Shown here in pieces: positions 63,568 through 64,000 of a stretch of DNA of 64,000 bases. Origin of the DNA: Polaromonas sp. CG_9.7 (GTDB lineage Bacteria; Pseudomonadota; Gammaproteobacteria; Burkholderiales; Burkholderiaceae_C). A program made the translations under genes and the position numbers. The stretch spans positions 140,608-204,607 of the forward strand of contig NZ_JADOVG010000006.1 of assembly GCF_015752205.1 (NCBI RefSeq), given 5' to 3'. A model generated the notes under the pieces. The model was not told the origin of the DNA, did no database searches, and saw only the letters and a list, made by a program, of their open reading frames with translations. Positions within the stretch are counted from its first letter, which is position 1; the number at the start of each line of letters is the position of its first letter.

Positions 63568-63905
63568 CATTTCATCATTCATACCTGCGCCATGCCGTCA
63601 TAAGTACTCGGTTCTGTACCATGTGGCCATCAATGGAACATCCGATGACTGCTTGGCTGCAATCAAGTTTCAGGACTGTTGGCATCGGTATCAAGACCCT
63701 GCCCAGACTTGCGATCCGAAAAGCAGGTTTCCCTGCCCTCCGAGGCCTTGGGAGAGTTTCCTTAGGGATCATTCCTTAGACAATCCCCCCAAGAAGGCCA
63801 GTTTCGACCCGCCGATACTGCCTCAAGACCCCCTTTTAGGAACACGCCTTAGGAACATGCCTATAGGTCAGGGCCTTAGGGAATCATCGCAAGTGGACTC
63901 TTTCA
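63568..63905. other. Stretch with CCTTAGG motifs before the IS21-like end
   Basis: No supported gene is visible. Between 63757 and 63881 the words CCTTAGGGA, CCTTAGA, CTTTTAGGAAC, CCTTAGGAAC, CCTATAGG and CCTTAGGGAA form a loose cluster of palindromic repeats. Both strands have short open frames (63575-63772 minus, 63623-63928 plus) without ribosome binding sites or family features. The composition differs from the genes to the left, suggesting accessory DNA. Confidence 0.4.
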
Positions 63906-64000
63906 TGTTGACGCCGACCGAAAACTGACCCACTTATAGAAGTTGTGCCGATCCAAAACTGACCCAGGTGTTTTACTTGCCCTGCCTTATTTTTAGGCAG
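63906..64000 (+). mobile_element. End of an IS21-family element (continues past the window)
   Basis: At 63906 the sequence TGTTGACGCCGACCGAAAAC continues with TGACCCACTT. A related motif, TGTGCCGATCCAAAAC with TGACCCAGG, follows at 63945. Repeated terminal motifs of this form (CCGA-C/T-C-AAAACTGACCC) mark the ends of IS21-type elements (IstA/IstB). The transposase genes would lie right of the window. Confidence 0.6.

Noticed and set aside
63575..63928. Short open frames on both strands before the IS21-like end
   Set aside because: They overlap each other, have no ribosome binding site and no recognisable domain.

Overview
The window is a 64 kb piece of a bacterial chromosome, most likely from a betaproteobacterium of the Burkholderiales, family Comamonadaceae, and probably close to Polaromonas. 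I infer this from protein sequence character, from Burkholderiales-type gene neighbourhoods (rppH next to a CNP1-like gene, the cox gene order with small accessory proteins, lolB-ispE-tRNA-Gln-prs-rplY-pth, hrcA opposite nadK-recN, ftsY opposite two M16 peptidase genes), and from a short dispersed repeat I associate with that family. No database search was possible. Most of the window is dense core genome. The only mobile-element sequence I see is the end of an IS21-type element at the right edge.

Layout: 1-4.6 kb has the start of proS, rppH with a CNP1-like secreted protein, proB, and the obgE/rpmA/rplU group. 4.7-6.3 kb has ispB, a gene-poor stretch and tRNA-Arg(CCT). 6.4-15.5 kb is one minus-strand series: moxR-type ATPase, small membrane protein, GNAT enzyme, CoxE-type VWA protein, tamA, tamB. 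15.6-17.3 kb has a diheme cytochrome c, a DUF1841 protein and a small membrane protein. 17.3-22.8 kb is a catabolic island: an IclR regulator facing pcaI-pcaJ-pcaF (end of the beta-ketoadipate pathway), an SDR enzyme and a Bug-type binding protein. 22.9-30.3 kb is a mixed accessory set: a TRIC-like channel, TauE/SafE exporter, ornithine cyclodeaminase-like enzyme, Kef antiporter, MaoC hydratase, trmL, ComF and a BioC-like methyltransferase.

30.5-40.7 kb is a complete cytochrome c oxidase cluster: DUF2244, ctaC (fused to cytochrome c), ctaD, a 36-residue assembly protein, ctaG, DUF2970, ctaE, SURF1, a second SCO-like protein, ctaA, ctaB and SCO. The products build the aa3-type oxidase, make heme A and deliver copper. 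A DUF2909 gene lies on the opposite strand. 40.7-43.8 kb has rpoH, whose promoter carries a CIRCE-like HrcA operator, then a repeat-rich gap, a membrane protein and ftsY. 43.8-49 kb has two M16 peptidase genes, rsmD, coaD, a ferredoxin and pth. 49-54.5 kb runs on the minus strand: TPR protein, lolB, ispE, tRNA-Gln(TTG), prs, rplY. 54.6-58.7 kb has mutM, a dynamin-like GTPase and mutY as a probable operon. 58.8-63.5 kb has rapZ, recN, nadK, hrcA and a tRNA with anticodon CAT.

The most interesting signals are: (1) a roughly 55-bp dispersed repeat with at least nine copies, two of which encode the export signals of LolB and of an M16 peptidase-like protein in the same reading frame; (2) a CIRCE-like operator inside the rpoH promoter, with hrcA 21 kb away in the same window; (3) a dynamin-like GTPase between mutM and mutY; and (4) a second SCO-like protein with CxxxC and a distal His between SURF1 and ctaA.
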